Origin: Acidobacteriaceae bacterium
GTDB taxonomy: Bacteria; Acidobacteriota; Terriglobia; Terriglobales; Acidobacteriaceae
DNA length: 13,840 nt
Direction of reading: 5' to 3'
Assembly (NCBI GenBank): GCA_003162255.1
Contig: PMMJ01000468.1
Span: forward strand, 1-13,840
Below are positions 7,307 through 13,552 of this stretch, piece after piece. A program made the translations under genes and the position numbers. Within the stretch, counting starts at the first letter, position 1. Every line of letters starts with the position of its first letter. A model generated the notes under the pieces. The model was not told where the DNA came from and ran no database searches. It worked only from the letters and a program-made list of their open reading frames with translations.

Positions 7307-7320
7307 GGGGCTTTAGCCCC
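7307..7320. repeat. Mini-hairpin with TTTA loop
   Basis: GGGGC (7307-7311), TTTA, GCCCC (7316-7320): a perfect 5-bp stem with a tetraloop, 20 bases after the first mini-hairpin and 63 bases before the collagen-like gene. From memory, GGGGCTTTAGCCCC is frequent in acidobacterial intergenic DNA; I could not check this here. Confidence 0.6.
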
Positions 7321-7383
7321 TGCGGGAAAGCCGGGAAGCGCAAGGCGACTTTTTCCGCAACCTGCTAAAGCTCGGGAGATAAC

Positions 7384-8430
7384 ATGAAGAACTATTTGTT
7401 GATCGGTATGCTGGTTCTGCTGTCCGGAACCTCATGGGCGCAGTGCGCCACTGGCACTCCAGGTACGAATTGCACCGGACCTTTGAACGTGCAGCCGCAG
7501 GCCGGAAACACCGGGCAATCGGCAATTACTTTTGTGGATCTGGGACTGCCCGTGCCCGCGCCGGGAGGCGGCCAGTACACGCTATCGATCGCCAGCGGCA
7601 TCCTTCAGGAATCGGACAACGGAAACAGCTATCACTCCCTGGTGGGGCCATTCGGACCGCAAGGAGCAACCGGACCAGCCGGCCCTCAGGGAACTCAGGG
7701 TGCCCAAGGACCTAGTGGCCCCACTGGCCCCTCAGGTCCAATCGGGGCAACCGGAGCTGCAGGCACAGTCGGTGCGCAAGGTCTCACCGGTCCCATTGGA
7801 CCTTCTGGTCCGATCGGCGCAACCGGAGCTACTGGCCCAGTCGGTGCGCAAGGTTTCACCGGCCTCACTGGACCTGCCGGTCCTGCTGGCGCAACCGGAG
7901 CTCCAGGCGCAGTCGGAGCACAGGGTCTCATCGGCCTCGCTGGACCTGCCGGCCTAGCCGGCGCAACGGGAACTACTGGCGCAGTCGGAGCACAGGGCAC
8001 GCTAGGTGCCGTCGGACCCGCGGGCCCTCAAGGGCCGCCCGGAACTCTAGCCGCTCCTCCTGATTACAGCTTCTATTATGGCGAGGCTGGGTTCAAGGCG
8101 CTTGTGGGTACCAACGAAGTCGGTGGCACATTCGATCGCGATCAGATCGACATGTTGAGCGCGACCTCTGTCCGCTTCGTGATCACGATGGCGACGAGCG
8201 TTCTGCGCAGCGGAAGCTACGCTGAGGCAGAGTACACACCCGACGGAACGAGCTGGTATCCGCTATCGGGAGAAGTACCCGTGACCTCGCCCAGCGGAAC
8301 TTATACGAGCGGCTGGCAGGGCATGCCAACCGGAGCCAACGGCGATTACTTGGTCCGCGTTATTGTATTCAACGCCGGCACCACGGCCGCTCAGGTGGGT
8401 GTCCGCCAGTTGCATCTGCAGTTCAAGTAG
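7384..8430 (+). CDS. Secreted collagen-like (Gly-X-Y) protein
   Basis: The 348-residue protein has a signal peptide (MKNYLLIGMLVLLSGTSWAQ, cleavage near A19). A spacer of about 67 residues carrying two cysteines (C21, C30) follows. Then come 45 uninterrupted Gly-X-Y triplets (residues 88-222) and a C-terminal domain of about 126 residues, predicted beta-rich (YSFYYGEAGFKALVG to VGVRQLHLQFK). Such domains in bacterial collagens promote trimerisation or binding. Proline is frequent in X and Thr, Ala or Gln in Y, giving a neutral, hydrophilic triple helix. Within the collagen part a 24-residue unit built around GAxGAQG recurs four times. Start: ATG with GGGAG five bases upstream. No LPxTG, lipobox or PEP-CTERM anchor is seen, so the protein is probably released or held by its C-terminal domain. 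The long open frame on the opposite strand is only a shadow of the GC-rich triplet pattern. Confidence 0.9.
   Translation: MKNYLLIGMLVLLSGTSWAQCATGTPGTNCTGPLNVQPQAGNTGQSAITFVDLGLPVPAPGGGQYTLSIASGILQESDNGNSYHSLVGPFGPQGATGPAGPQGTQGAQGPSGPTGPSGPIGATGAAGTVGAQGLTGPIGPSGPIGATGATGPVGAQGFTGLTGPAGPAGATGAPGAVGAQGLIGLAGPAGLAGATGTTGAVGAQGTLGAVGPAGPQGPPGTLAAPPDYSFYYGEAGFKALVGTNEVGGTFDRDQIDMLSATSVRFVITMATSVLRSGSYAEAEYTPDGTSWYPLSGEVPVTSPSGTYTSGWQGMPTGANGDYLVRVIVFNAGTTAAQVGVRQLHLQFK
7735..8022 (+). repeat. Four 72-bp tandem repeats inside the collagen-like gene
   Basis: Units at 7735-7806, 7807-7878, 7879-7950 and 7951-8022 each encode eight Gly-X-Y triplets in the order G(P/L)x, GAT, G(A/T)x, GxV, GAQ, Gxx, Gxx, GPx. 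GAT is at triplet 2, GxV at 4 and GAQ at 5 in every copy. They have diverged at the DNA level, so they are not recent perfect duplications. Confidence 0.85.
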
Positions 8431-8446
8431 GCGCGATCCAGCTGCG

Positions 8447-8476
8447 GACCGATCGGATAACATCCCGATCATGGTC
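8447..8476. terminator. Bidirectional hairpin between convergent genes
   Basis: GACC + GATCGG (8447-8456) pairs with CCGATC (8465-8470) and, across a two-base bulge, GGTC (8473-8476). It fills the 47-bp space between the collagen-like gene (plus) and mrp (minus), where a terminator shared by both is expected. No T tract is present on either side. Confidence 0.45.
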
Positions 8477-8477
8477 T

Positions 8478-9326
8478 CTATTGAATCTGAATCACGCTAT
8501 CCGAACTGCCGGCCTTGATCTCCTCCACTCGCGCCGCCACCTTGCGCGCAAACGCGAACAGCGATTTCGCATGGGGCGAGTCTTCTCCCTGGAGCACGGC
8601 CGGAACTCCGCCGTCGCCCGATTTGCGAATCTCCGGATCGAGCTCAACGCTTCCAAGGTAGGCGATGTCAAACTCCTTCGCCGTTTTCTCCGCGCCACCG
8701 CGCGAGAAAATGTCGACTTCATGCTGGCAGTGCGGGCAGACGAAGTAACTCATATTTTCAACCATGCCGACGATGTCCACCTTCATCTGGCGAAACATCT
8801 CGATGGCCTTGCGCGCATCCTGCAGCGCCACATCGGACGGCGTTGAGACCACGATGGCGCCCGTCAATGGCACCGTCTGAATCAGCGACAGCGCAACGTC
8901 GCCGGTTCCCGGCGGCAGGTCGATCACAAGATAGTCAAGTTCTCCCCACTGCACCGATCCCAGAAACTGCTTGATGATCGAATGCAGCATGGGACCGCGC
9001 CAAATCAGCGGCTTGTCTCCAGGATTAAGAAAGCCGACCGAGATAACCTTGAGCCCATGCGAATTGATGGGCGCGATCTGGCCTTCGCCCATCACTTTGG
9101 GTTGCTCGTTGGTGCCAAGCATGAGCGGGACGTTCGGACCGTAAACGTCCCCGTCAAGCAATCCCACTTTGAAGCCCATCTTAGTGAGAGCGATTGCCAG
9201 ATTGACCGCGAGCGTGGTCTTGCCGACGCCGCCCTTGCCGGAACCGACGGCGATGATGGCGTTGACGCCCGGTAGAGGTTGCGGCATGGGCGGTTGCTGC
9301 CCGGGATGATGGGAATGAGCGCTCAT
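8478..9326 (-). CDS. mrp: Mrp/ApbC family iron-sulfur carrier ATPase
   Basis: Mrp/NBP35 proteins are cytosolic P-loop ATPases that carry [4Fe-4S] clusters to apo-proteins. From the ATG at 9326 (282 residues), the deviant Walker A is GKGGVGKT at 31-37 with its leading G at 30. The switch region is LDGDVYGPNVP (57-67), Walker B is VIDLPPGTGD (134-143), and the cluster-binding CPHC is at 197-200. The MIP18/DUF59 domain often found at the N-terminus of Mrp is absent. Instead there is a short His/Pro/Gln-rich head. The frame stays open to an ATG at 9359, but that would read through a heptamer repeat and a perfect TATAAT at 9338-9333, so I prefer 9326. With that -10 box, transcription would begin on or next to the A of the ATG, suggesting a leaderless message. 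It is transcribed alone. Confidence 0.95.
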   Translation of the reverse strand: MSAHSHHPGQQPPMPQPLPGVNAIIAVGSGKGGVGKTTLAVNLAIALTKMGFKVGLLDGDVYGPNVPLMLGTNEQPKVMGEGQIAPINSHGLKVISVGFLNPGDKPLIWRGPMLHSIIKQFLGSVQWGELDYLVIDLPPGTGDVALSLIQTVPLTGAIVVSTPSDVALQDARKAIEMFRQMKVDIVGMVENMSYFVCPHCQHEVDIFSRGGAEKTAKEFDIAYLGSVELDPEIRKSGDGGVPAVLQGEDSPHAKSLFAFARKVAARVEEIKAGSSDSVIQIQ

Positions 9327-9332
9327 TTTCCG

Positions 9333-9338
9333 ATTATA
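9333..9338 (-). promoter_or_regulatory. -10 box for mrp (possible leaderless start)
   Basis: A perfect TATAAT on the minus strand ends six bases before the ATG at 9326. A start site at the usual distance would fall on the start codon itself. The -35 region is poor. Confidence 0.45.
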
Positions 9339-9356
9339 CGGGAGGGGAAGAGCGCC

Positions 9357-9446
9357 CATCAGCCGTCAGCTTTCAATCCCTCGCGATCTGCCACGGTTGA
9401 TACGCCCCGGTCTTATTGAAAGCCGAGAACTGATGGCTGACAGCCG
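9357..9446. repeat. Degenerate inverted heptamer repeat between cydB and mrp
   Basis: The right part (9419-9446) reads in sevens AAAGCCG, AGAACTG, ATGGCTG, ACAGCCG. The left part (9360-9373) reads CAGCCGT, CAGCTTT, the reverse complement of similar units. Both ends share TTGAAAG-type sequence in opposite orientation, so the two can pair around about 40 bases. It separates the end of cydB from the upstream side of mrp. Confidence 0.65.
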
Positions 9447-9450
9447 TTTT

Positions 9451-10488
9451 CTAGTAGTGTCCTTCTCCCAGCACCACCTTGCCGCGAAACATACGATAGA
9501 CGAACACAAAATAAGCCACCGCCAGCGCCGCGCCCAGCGTCCACCACACCAAACCCACGCTCAGTCCGTGACTGCCGGCGGCGGTGTTGTAGATGGTGAG
9601 ACTGTGCTGGCGGTCGCGGGCAGGCAGCACATCGGGATAGAGCGCAAACGCCGCGCCCACTAGCATGGCGGTGATATACAGGCTCGAGGCAACGAACGCG
9701 AGTTTCTCCTTGCCCTTGGGATTAGCCCACAGCATTACTCCCAAACTGGCGACAACGACGATCGGAACCAGCAACCCGATCGGGTGCTTCCCGTAATTCG
9801 TCATGACCTCGGGCCGGATGAAATAAGTCGCAACCAATGTGCTAAAGGTCAGGAAAAATTGCACCGGCCAGCACAGCAAGGCGAAACCGCGGGCGCGGCG
9901 GCCGAGGTCTTCGTCGGTCTTAAGCGCGACATAGTAAGAACCATGCGCGGTCAGGGTAACTAACGCCACCACGCCAGTAAGTACCGTGTACCAATCCAGA
10001 ATGCCCGTCCGCGGGCCGAGTTTAAAATTGGTCCAGAGCGGCTCAAAGAAATAGCCGGTCGCATCCAGCGGAACTCCGCGTATTACGTTGCCCAGTGCCG
10101 CCCCGAAAAACACGGCCAGCAGAATGCTCGATACGCTGAAGACCACGTCGAAGAAATCCTGCCAGACTGGATTTTCGACGTGAGCCCGGAATTCGATGCC
10201 GATGGCGCGCAGCATAAGCAGCCACAAGACAATCGTCAGCGGCAGGTAGAACCCGCTGAAGCTCGACGCGTAGAGTTGAGGAAAGGCAAAGTAGAGTGTG
10301 CCGCCGGCAGCCAGCAGCCAGACTTCGTTGCCATCCCACACTGGCCCGATCGCGCGCAACACCCGGCGCCGTTCGTCGTTGGTCTTAGCTGCCATCAGAT
10401 AAATCGCGCCTGCGCCAAGATCGAATCCGTCGAGCACGACATAAGTCGCGATCATCACTGCGACAATACAAAACCAAAGGCTCGCCAT
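9451..10488 (-). CDS. cydB: Cytochrome bd quinol oxidase subunit II
   Basis: CydB is the inner-membrane partner of CydA in the cytochrome bd quinol:O2 oxidoreductase; it is needed for assembly and oxygen access. The 345-residue protein has the opening VVLDGFDLGAGA (17-28), the family motif GPVWDGNEVWLL (48-59) and about eight hydrophobic segments over the usual length. The ATG at 10488 has AAGG five bases upstream. A GTG at 10494 overlapping the cydA stop as GTGA is the alternative, two codons longer. Either way cydA and cydB are tightly coupled. I looked downstream for the small subunit CydX and found no convincing frame in the 90 bases before the next repeat. The maturation genes cydCD are also not in this window. 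Confidence 0.96.
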   Translation of the reverse strand: MASLWFCIVAVMIATYVVLDGFDLGAGAIYLMAAKTNDERRRVLRAIGPVWDGNEVWLLAAGGTLYFAFPQLYASSFSGFYLPLTIVLWLLMLRAIGIEFRAHVENPVWQDFFDVVFSVSSILLAVFFGAALGNVIRGVPLDATGYFFEPLWTNFKLGPRTGILDWYTVLTGVVALVTLTAHGSYYVALKTDEDLGRRARGFALLCWPVQFFLTFSTLVATYFIRPEVMTNYGKHPIGLLVPIVVVASLGVMLWANPKGKEKLAFVASSLYITAMLVGAAFALYPDVLPARDRQHSLTIYNTAAGSHGLSVGLVWWTLGAALAVAYFVFVYRMFRGKVVLGEGHY

Positions 10489-10490
10489 AT

Positions 10491-11849
10491 TCACCTTGCC
10501 TCCGTAGCCCGATGAAGATTGGACGCCGCTTCGCTCACCGGACCCTGCTCAATTTCCCGCCGGATCAGGAACAGAAACAGAATGCCCAGCACCGTGTAAA
10601 TGCCCATAAATCCCAAAAGCGTAAACATGCCGTTACCGGCCGAGACAACCGTGGAGTAGCCCGCTTCGGTGCGCATCAGTCCATAGACCAGCCAGGGCTG
10701 GCGGCCGAGCTCAGCGGTCATCCATCCGGCAGTGTTGGCAATATAAGGAAACGGCGCTGCCAGCATCAGGATCCACAGCATCCACCGAGCCTCAAAAAGT
10801 TTGCCGCGCCACAGCAGGAACAAAGCAACCACCATCACGGCGACAAAGAATGTCCCGAGTCCAACCATGATGTGATAGCTGTAATAAAGTAATGGAATGT
10901 TACCCGGCCAGTCTTGCTTGGGAAAAGCGTCGAGTCCGCGGACATTGGCATTCCACCGTCTGTAAGTCAGCATGCTCAGCATTCCCGGAACTGCGAGCGG
11001 GTTATCGATCTTACCTTCCTGCTCGTTAGGCTGACCTACGATCACTAATGGTGCGCCCGACCGTCCCTGAAACAATCCCTCCATCGCCGCCAGCGTCACC
11101 GGTTGCGACTCGGTAACCATCTTACCTTGCCGGTCGCCGGTCGGAAAAATCTGCAGCACGCTGAACACGCAACCAGCGATCACGCCGGCCTTGACGAAAA
11201 TGCGGGCGTGCGCGGTCCAGTTACCGGAGAGCAGATAGAATGCGCCCACGGCGGTCATGATGAAAGCGCCAGTGATCGCCGCTCCGCTCATGTTGTGCGC
11301 GTATTGCCATCCCGCCCACGGGTTCAGCACGAAATCCCAGAAGCTCTTGAGCTGCAAACTCCCGTCCGCTGCCGTGAAATAGCCGATCGGATGCTGCATG
11401 AAAGCGTCGGTGGCGATGATAAAATACCCCGACAACCACGAACCCACGAATACGGCGACGGCCGACAGCCAGTGCGCTTTCGGGCTTAGCCGCTTCTCTC
11501 CGTAGAGAAACAGTCCGAGAAACGCCGATTCGAGGAAAAAGGCAAACATGCCTTCCATGGCCAGTGTTTGTCCGATGACGCCGCCCGCGAATCGCGAAAA
11601 GTGCGACCAGTTGGTCCCGAACTGAAATTCCATCGGAATGCCGGTCACCACCCCTAATACGAAGTTGATGCCAAAAATCCTTCCCCAGAACCGGGCCGCT
11701 TCGTGATACATGGGATCGTTACGCCGCAGTCCGATCGTCTTGAGCACGACGATCAGCAAGGCGAGCCCCATGGTGAGCTGCGGAAAGAGATAGTGGAACG
11801 TAGCGGTAAAAGCAAAGTGAAGGCGGTGAACGAAAAGTGCGCTGTCCAT
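10491..11849 (-). CDS. cydA: Cytochrome bd quinol oxidase subunit I (short Q-loop type)
   Basis: CydA carries hemes b558, b595 and d and the quinol site of cytochrome bd, a high-affinity terminal oxidase that contributes to proton motive force without pumping. From the ATG at 11849 (452 residues) the numbering matches E. coli closely. His19 is in FHYLFPQLTMG, Glu99 and Glu107 are in MEGMFAFFLES, His185 is in HNMSG (E. coli His186), and Met377 is in GWMTAELGRQPW (E. coli Met393). This match, and GAGG eight bases upstream, is why I prefer it to the GTG at 11870. The Q-loop is short (about 60 residues between GDRQGKMV and the next helix), as in the CIO-like branch. At the position of the quinol-linked Lys252 there is Thr (TLAAME), while Glu257 is kept. 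cydB follows directly. The upstream gap holds two small hairpins. Confidence 0.96.
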   Translation of the reverse strand: MDSALFVHRLHFAFTATFHYLFPQLTMGLALLIVVLKTIGLRRNDPMYHEAARFWGRIFGINFVLGVVTGIPMEFQFGTNWSHFSRFAGGVIGQTLAMEGMFAFFLESAFLGLFLYGEKRLSPKAHWLSAVAVFVGSWLSGYFIIATDAFMQHPIGYFTAADGSLQLKSFWDFVLNPWAGWQYAHNMSGAAITGAFIMTAVGAFYLLSGNWTAHARIFVKAGVIAGCVFSVLQIFPTGDRQGKMVTESQPVTLAAMEGLFQGRSGAPLVIVGQPNEQEGKIDNPLAVPGMLSMLTYRRWNANVRGLDAFPKQDWPGNIPLLYYSYHIMVGLGTFFVAVMVVALFLLWRGKLFEARWMLWILMLAAPFPYIANTAGWMTAELGRQPWLVYGLMRTEAGYSTVVSAGNGMFTLLGFMGIYTVLGILFLFLIRREIEQGPVSEAASNLHRATEAR

Positions 11850-11939
11850 AAGTACGGCCTCGGGTCTCACTTACTAATAAGCTGCCGAATAACTCGGGTT
11901 TAGTACACGGCCTCGCGTCAGCGACGCCAGTTTTCTATC

Positions 11940-11964
11940 AGGGCATACGCTTTAGCGATGCCCT
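11940..11964. repeat. Mini-hairpin with TTTA loop upstream of cydA
   Basis: AGGGCAT (11940-11946) pairs with ATGCCCT (11958-11964), and inside it CGC pairs with GCG around TTTA with one unpaired A. The 10-bp stem sits in the 159-bp gap between the thioesterase stop and cydA. Confidence 0.6.
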
Positions 11965-11983
11965 AACTTCTCCGAGATAACAT

Positions 11984-11995
11984 CCCCTTTAGGGG
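11984..11995. repeat. Mini-hairpin with TTTA loop after the thioesterase gene
   Basis: CCCC (11984-11987), TTTA, GGGG (11992-11995), 14 bases after the thioesterase stop on the minus strand. It has the same loop as the hairpin at 11940 and the one at 7307. It may help end the thioesterase transcript, but there is no T tract. Confidence 0.5.
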
Positions 11996-12008
11996 CATCT
12001 AACAACGT

Positions 12009-12518
12009 CTAACTCCAGACATCTTTTCTGCGTGCCGTTTCCTTGCGCCGTATCTCCCGGCGGTGCGCAGCGTCTTCGTAGCGGCGCTTTTCATCCGCGG
12101 TCTCGGGGACAACCGGAGGGACCACCACGCGATTTCCAGCAGCATCCACGGCAACAAAAGTCAGATACGCGGAGCTCACATGACAGCTCTCTTCCGAGCG
12201 ATAATACTCCACCCAGACCTTCACGCCTACTTCCATCGAAGTGTGGTAGACGCGATTGACCGACGAGCGCAGGACAACGAAATCTCCGACCCGAACGGGC
12301 ACGAGAAAGTCCATGTGATCGATGGCAGCCGTCACCACGTACGCGCGCGAATGCCGGTGAGCAGCCATGGCCCCCGCCAGGTCGATCCAGTGCATGAGCC
12401 GTCCGCCCAGCAGCGCGTTCAGCGGATTGGCATCGTTCGGCAGAACGATCTCGGTCATTTCAGAGATCGATTCGCGCACCGGACGCGGGTGGCTTAGCTT
12501 CGTTTTGTCGTCGCTCAT
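12009..12518 (-). CDS. Acyl-CoA thioesterase (hotdog fold, YciA/BACH-like)
   Basis: Members of this group hydrolyse acyl-CoA to free acid and CoA in the cytosol. The 169-residue protein has one hotdog domain. The conserved segment ANPLNALLGGRLMHWIDLAGAMAA carries Asn31, the GG at 38-39 and Asp46, the residues expected in the active site, followed by the beta strands DHMDFLVPVRVGDFV and MEVGVKVWVEYY. A basic C-terminal tail of about 30 residues (RRYEDAAHRREIRRKETARR) extends beyond the fold, as is common in this group. The ATG at 12518 lies six bases after the stop of the upstream gene, with no own Shine-Dalgarno, so the two are probably translated together. Chain-length preference cannot be told from the sequence. 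Confidence 0.9.
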   Translation of the reverse strand: MSDDKTKLSHPRPVRESISEMTEIVLPNDANPLNALLGGRLMHWIDLAGAMAAHRHSRAYVVTAAIDHMDFLVPVRVGDFVVLRSSVNRVYHTSMEVGVKVWVEYYRSEESCHVSSAYLTFVAVDAAGNRVVVPPVVPETADEKRRYEDAAHRREIRRKETARRKDVWS

Positions 12519-12524
12519 AGAGTG

Positions 12525-12950
12525 TCAGATGAGAACAGCGCTCTGCCGGGCGCGATATGTTTCGAGATAGCGGCCTGCAAGTGTAAGCACTCGCGCGTCC
12601 GCGTCCGCATGCGCATTCAGCCAAACCTCGCGCCCCAGGTCGAAGGTCAATTCCCCATGTTCGACCGGAGCGTGGTCTAACTCACAGACAAAGCAAATCG
12701 TGACCTGCTCCCGGCCAGCGCGGGCCACCGAAAAGCGCACCGCATCCCAATCCCGGCGGAGAGGAAGATGCGGACAGGCAGTAGCATAGCCAAGGTTGCA
12801 GAATTCCCGTAAGTGCGTTTCGGATGCCGCCATTTCCTGTCCCGAGGCGCAACATTTCCCCGTCCATCCCGCGCCCAGCGGCAACCGCGAAGGATGCAGC
12901 CACAAACCGTCGTTAACAATTTCAACCGGCACAAAAAAAGGGCAAGCCAC
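12525..12950 (-). CDS. Cysteine-bearing protein of unknown function
   Basis: I do not recognise a named family for this 141-residue protein. It has no signal peptide and no membrane segment. Cysteines fall at residues 3, 33, 34, 51, 59, 86 and 89. C33/C34, C51 (in LREFCNLGYA), C59 (in ACPHLP) and the pair ICFVC (86-89) are spaced as a possible metal or Fe-S site, and His61 and His92 are close by. From memory, acidobacterial genomes hold similar small proteins with LREFCNLGYA-like segments, which I could not confirm. The GTG at 12950 is well supported: GAGG stands six bases upstream. It is the first gene of a two-gene unit with the acyl-CoA thioesterase (6-bp gap). Function is not inferred beyond likely metal binding. 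Confidence 0.75.
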   Translation of the reverse strand: MACPFFVPVEIVNDGLWLHPSRLPLGAGWTGKCCASGQEMAASETHLREFCNLGYATACPHLPLRRDWDAVRFSVARAGREQVTICFVCELDHAPVEHGELTFDLGREVWLNAHADADARVLTLAGRYLETYRARQSAVLI

Positions 12951-13004
12951 TTTGTCCCTCGGAGAAAAGCCATTGTAACGCCGAGCATGATATGAATGGG
13001 AAGA

Positions 13005-13093
13005 TCAGTTTTCAGCTCTCAGCTATCAGCTCTCTGTTAAGGCTTTTAGCCTTTGGCCTTTTACTGAGAGCTGACAGCTGAAAGCTGAGAGCT
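13005..13093. repeat. Inverted heptamer repeat with a nested mini-hairpin
   Basis: The left arm reads TCAGTTT, TCAGCTC, TCAGCTA, TCAGCTC (13005-13032). The right arm reads AGCTGAC, AGCTGAA, AGCTGAG, AGCT (13069-13093). The arms are reverse complements over roughly 30 bases with a few mismatches. In the centre GGC TTTTA GCC (13041-13051) forms a smaller hairpin with the same loop as those at 7267 and 11940. The right arm ends in GAGAG, seven bases before the ATG of the TPR gene. Confidence 0.8.
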
Positions 13094-13098
13094 TCCCT

Positions 13099-13410
13099 AT
13101 GGATCGCATTGCAGCCTTAACCGAAATCCTCACCGCGAATCCCGCGGACACGTTTGCCCGCTATGGCCTCGCCATGGAGTACTCGAAGGCCGGCCAAATC
13201 GAGCAAGCAGTTCAGGAATTCAAAACGCTGATCGAAAAAAATCCGGATTACACCCCCGCATACTTCATGGCCGCCCAGACCCTGGCCAGCGCCAGCCGCG
13301 TCGATGAAGCCAAGCGCATGCTGGTGGATGGCATTTCCTCCGCAGCCCGCACCGGTAACGCCCACGCGCAGTCCGAAATGACAGCGATGCTAGAAGAACT
13401 GACCGCCTAA
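13099..13410 (+). CDS. Small tetratricopeptide repeat protein
   Basis: This 103-residue cytosolic protein consists of about two and a half TPR helical hairpins. They are TFARYGLAMEYSKAGQIEQAVQEFKTLIEKNP (about 18-49, with the typical G-x-x-x-x-A-x-x-x-F and the closing P), then YTPAYFMAAQTLASASRVDEAKRMLVDGI, and a C-terminal capping helix. TPR units mediate protein-protein contact; the partner is unknown. The only Shine-Dalgarno-like sequence, GAGAG, is the last part of the preceding heptamer repeat, so expression may depend on that element. The ATG at 13099 is the only sensible start. It is followed by a perfect 10-bp hairpin at 13423. Confidence 0.85.
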   Translation: MDRIAALTEILTANPADTFARYGLAMEYSKAGQIEQAVQEFKTLIEKNPDYTPAYFMAAQTLASASRVDEAKRMLVDGISSAARTGNAHAQSEMTAMLEELTA

Positions 13411-13422
13411 AACGCCCACGTA

Positions 13423-13446
13423 GGGGCGGACGCATTCGTCCGCCCC
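13423..13446. terminator. Perfect 10-bp hairpin after the TPR gene
   Basis: GGGGCGGACG (13423-13432), loop CATT, CGTCCGCCCC (13437-13446), 12 bases after the TPR stop codon. No T tract follows, so it may be a terminator of the L-shaped or stem-only kind, or another repetitive palindrome. Confidence 0.5.
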
Positions 13447-13472
13447 GCGGAGCGAAGCTCTGCAGCCTCGGC

Positions 13473-13507
13473 GCTGATGGCTGATGGCTGAGAGCTGACG
13501 GCTGAGA
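13473..13507. repeat. Five tandem heptamers (GCTGAnn type)
   Basis: Consecutive units read GCTGATG, GCTGATG, GCTGAGA, GCTGACG, GCTGAGA with no gap. The array lies between the TPR gene and the peptidase gene and has no inverted partner. Confidence 0.8.
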
Positions 13508-13552
13508 GCGCCAGCCGGAATGCTACACTTTTTAGTTCCCGCGGAGGCACGC

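Noticed and set aside
7695..8000. Minus-strand open frame of Ala/Pro/Val repeats opposite the collagen-like gene
   Set aside because: It is the complement of Gly-X-Y codons, has no ribosome site or signal, and the plus-strand frame has a signal peptide and strong ribosome site.
13005..13093. CRISPR array
   Set aside because: The units are 7 bp with no spacers and lie as an inverted pair; no cas gene is nearby. The 72-bp repeats in the collagen-like gene are coding and also lack spacers.
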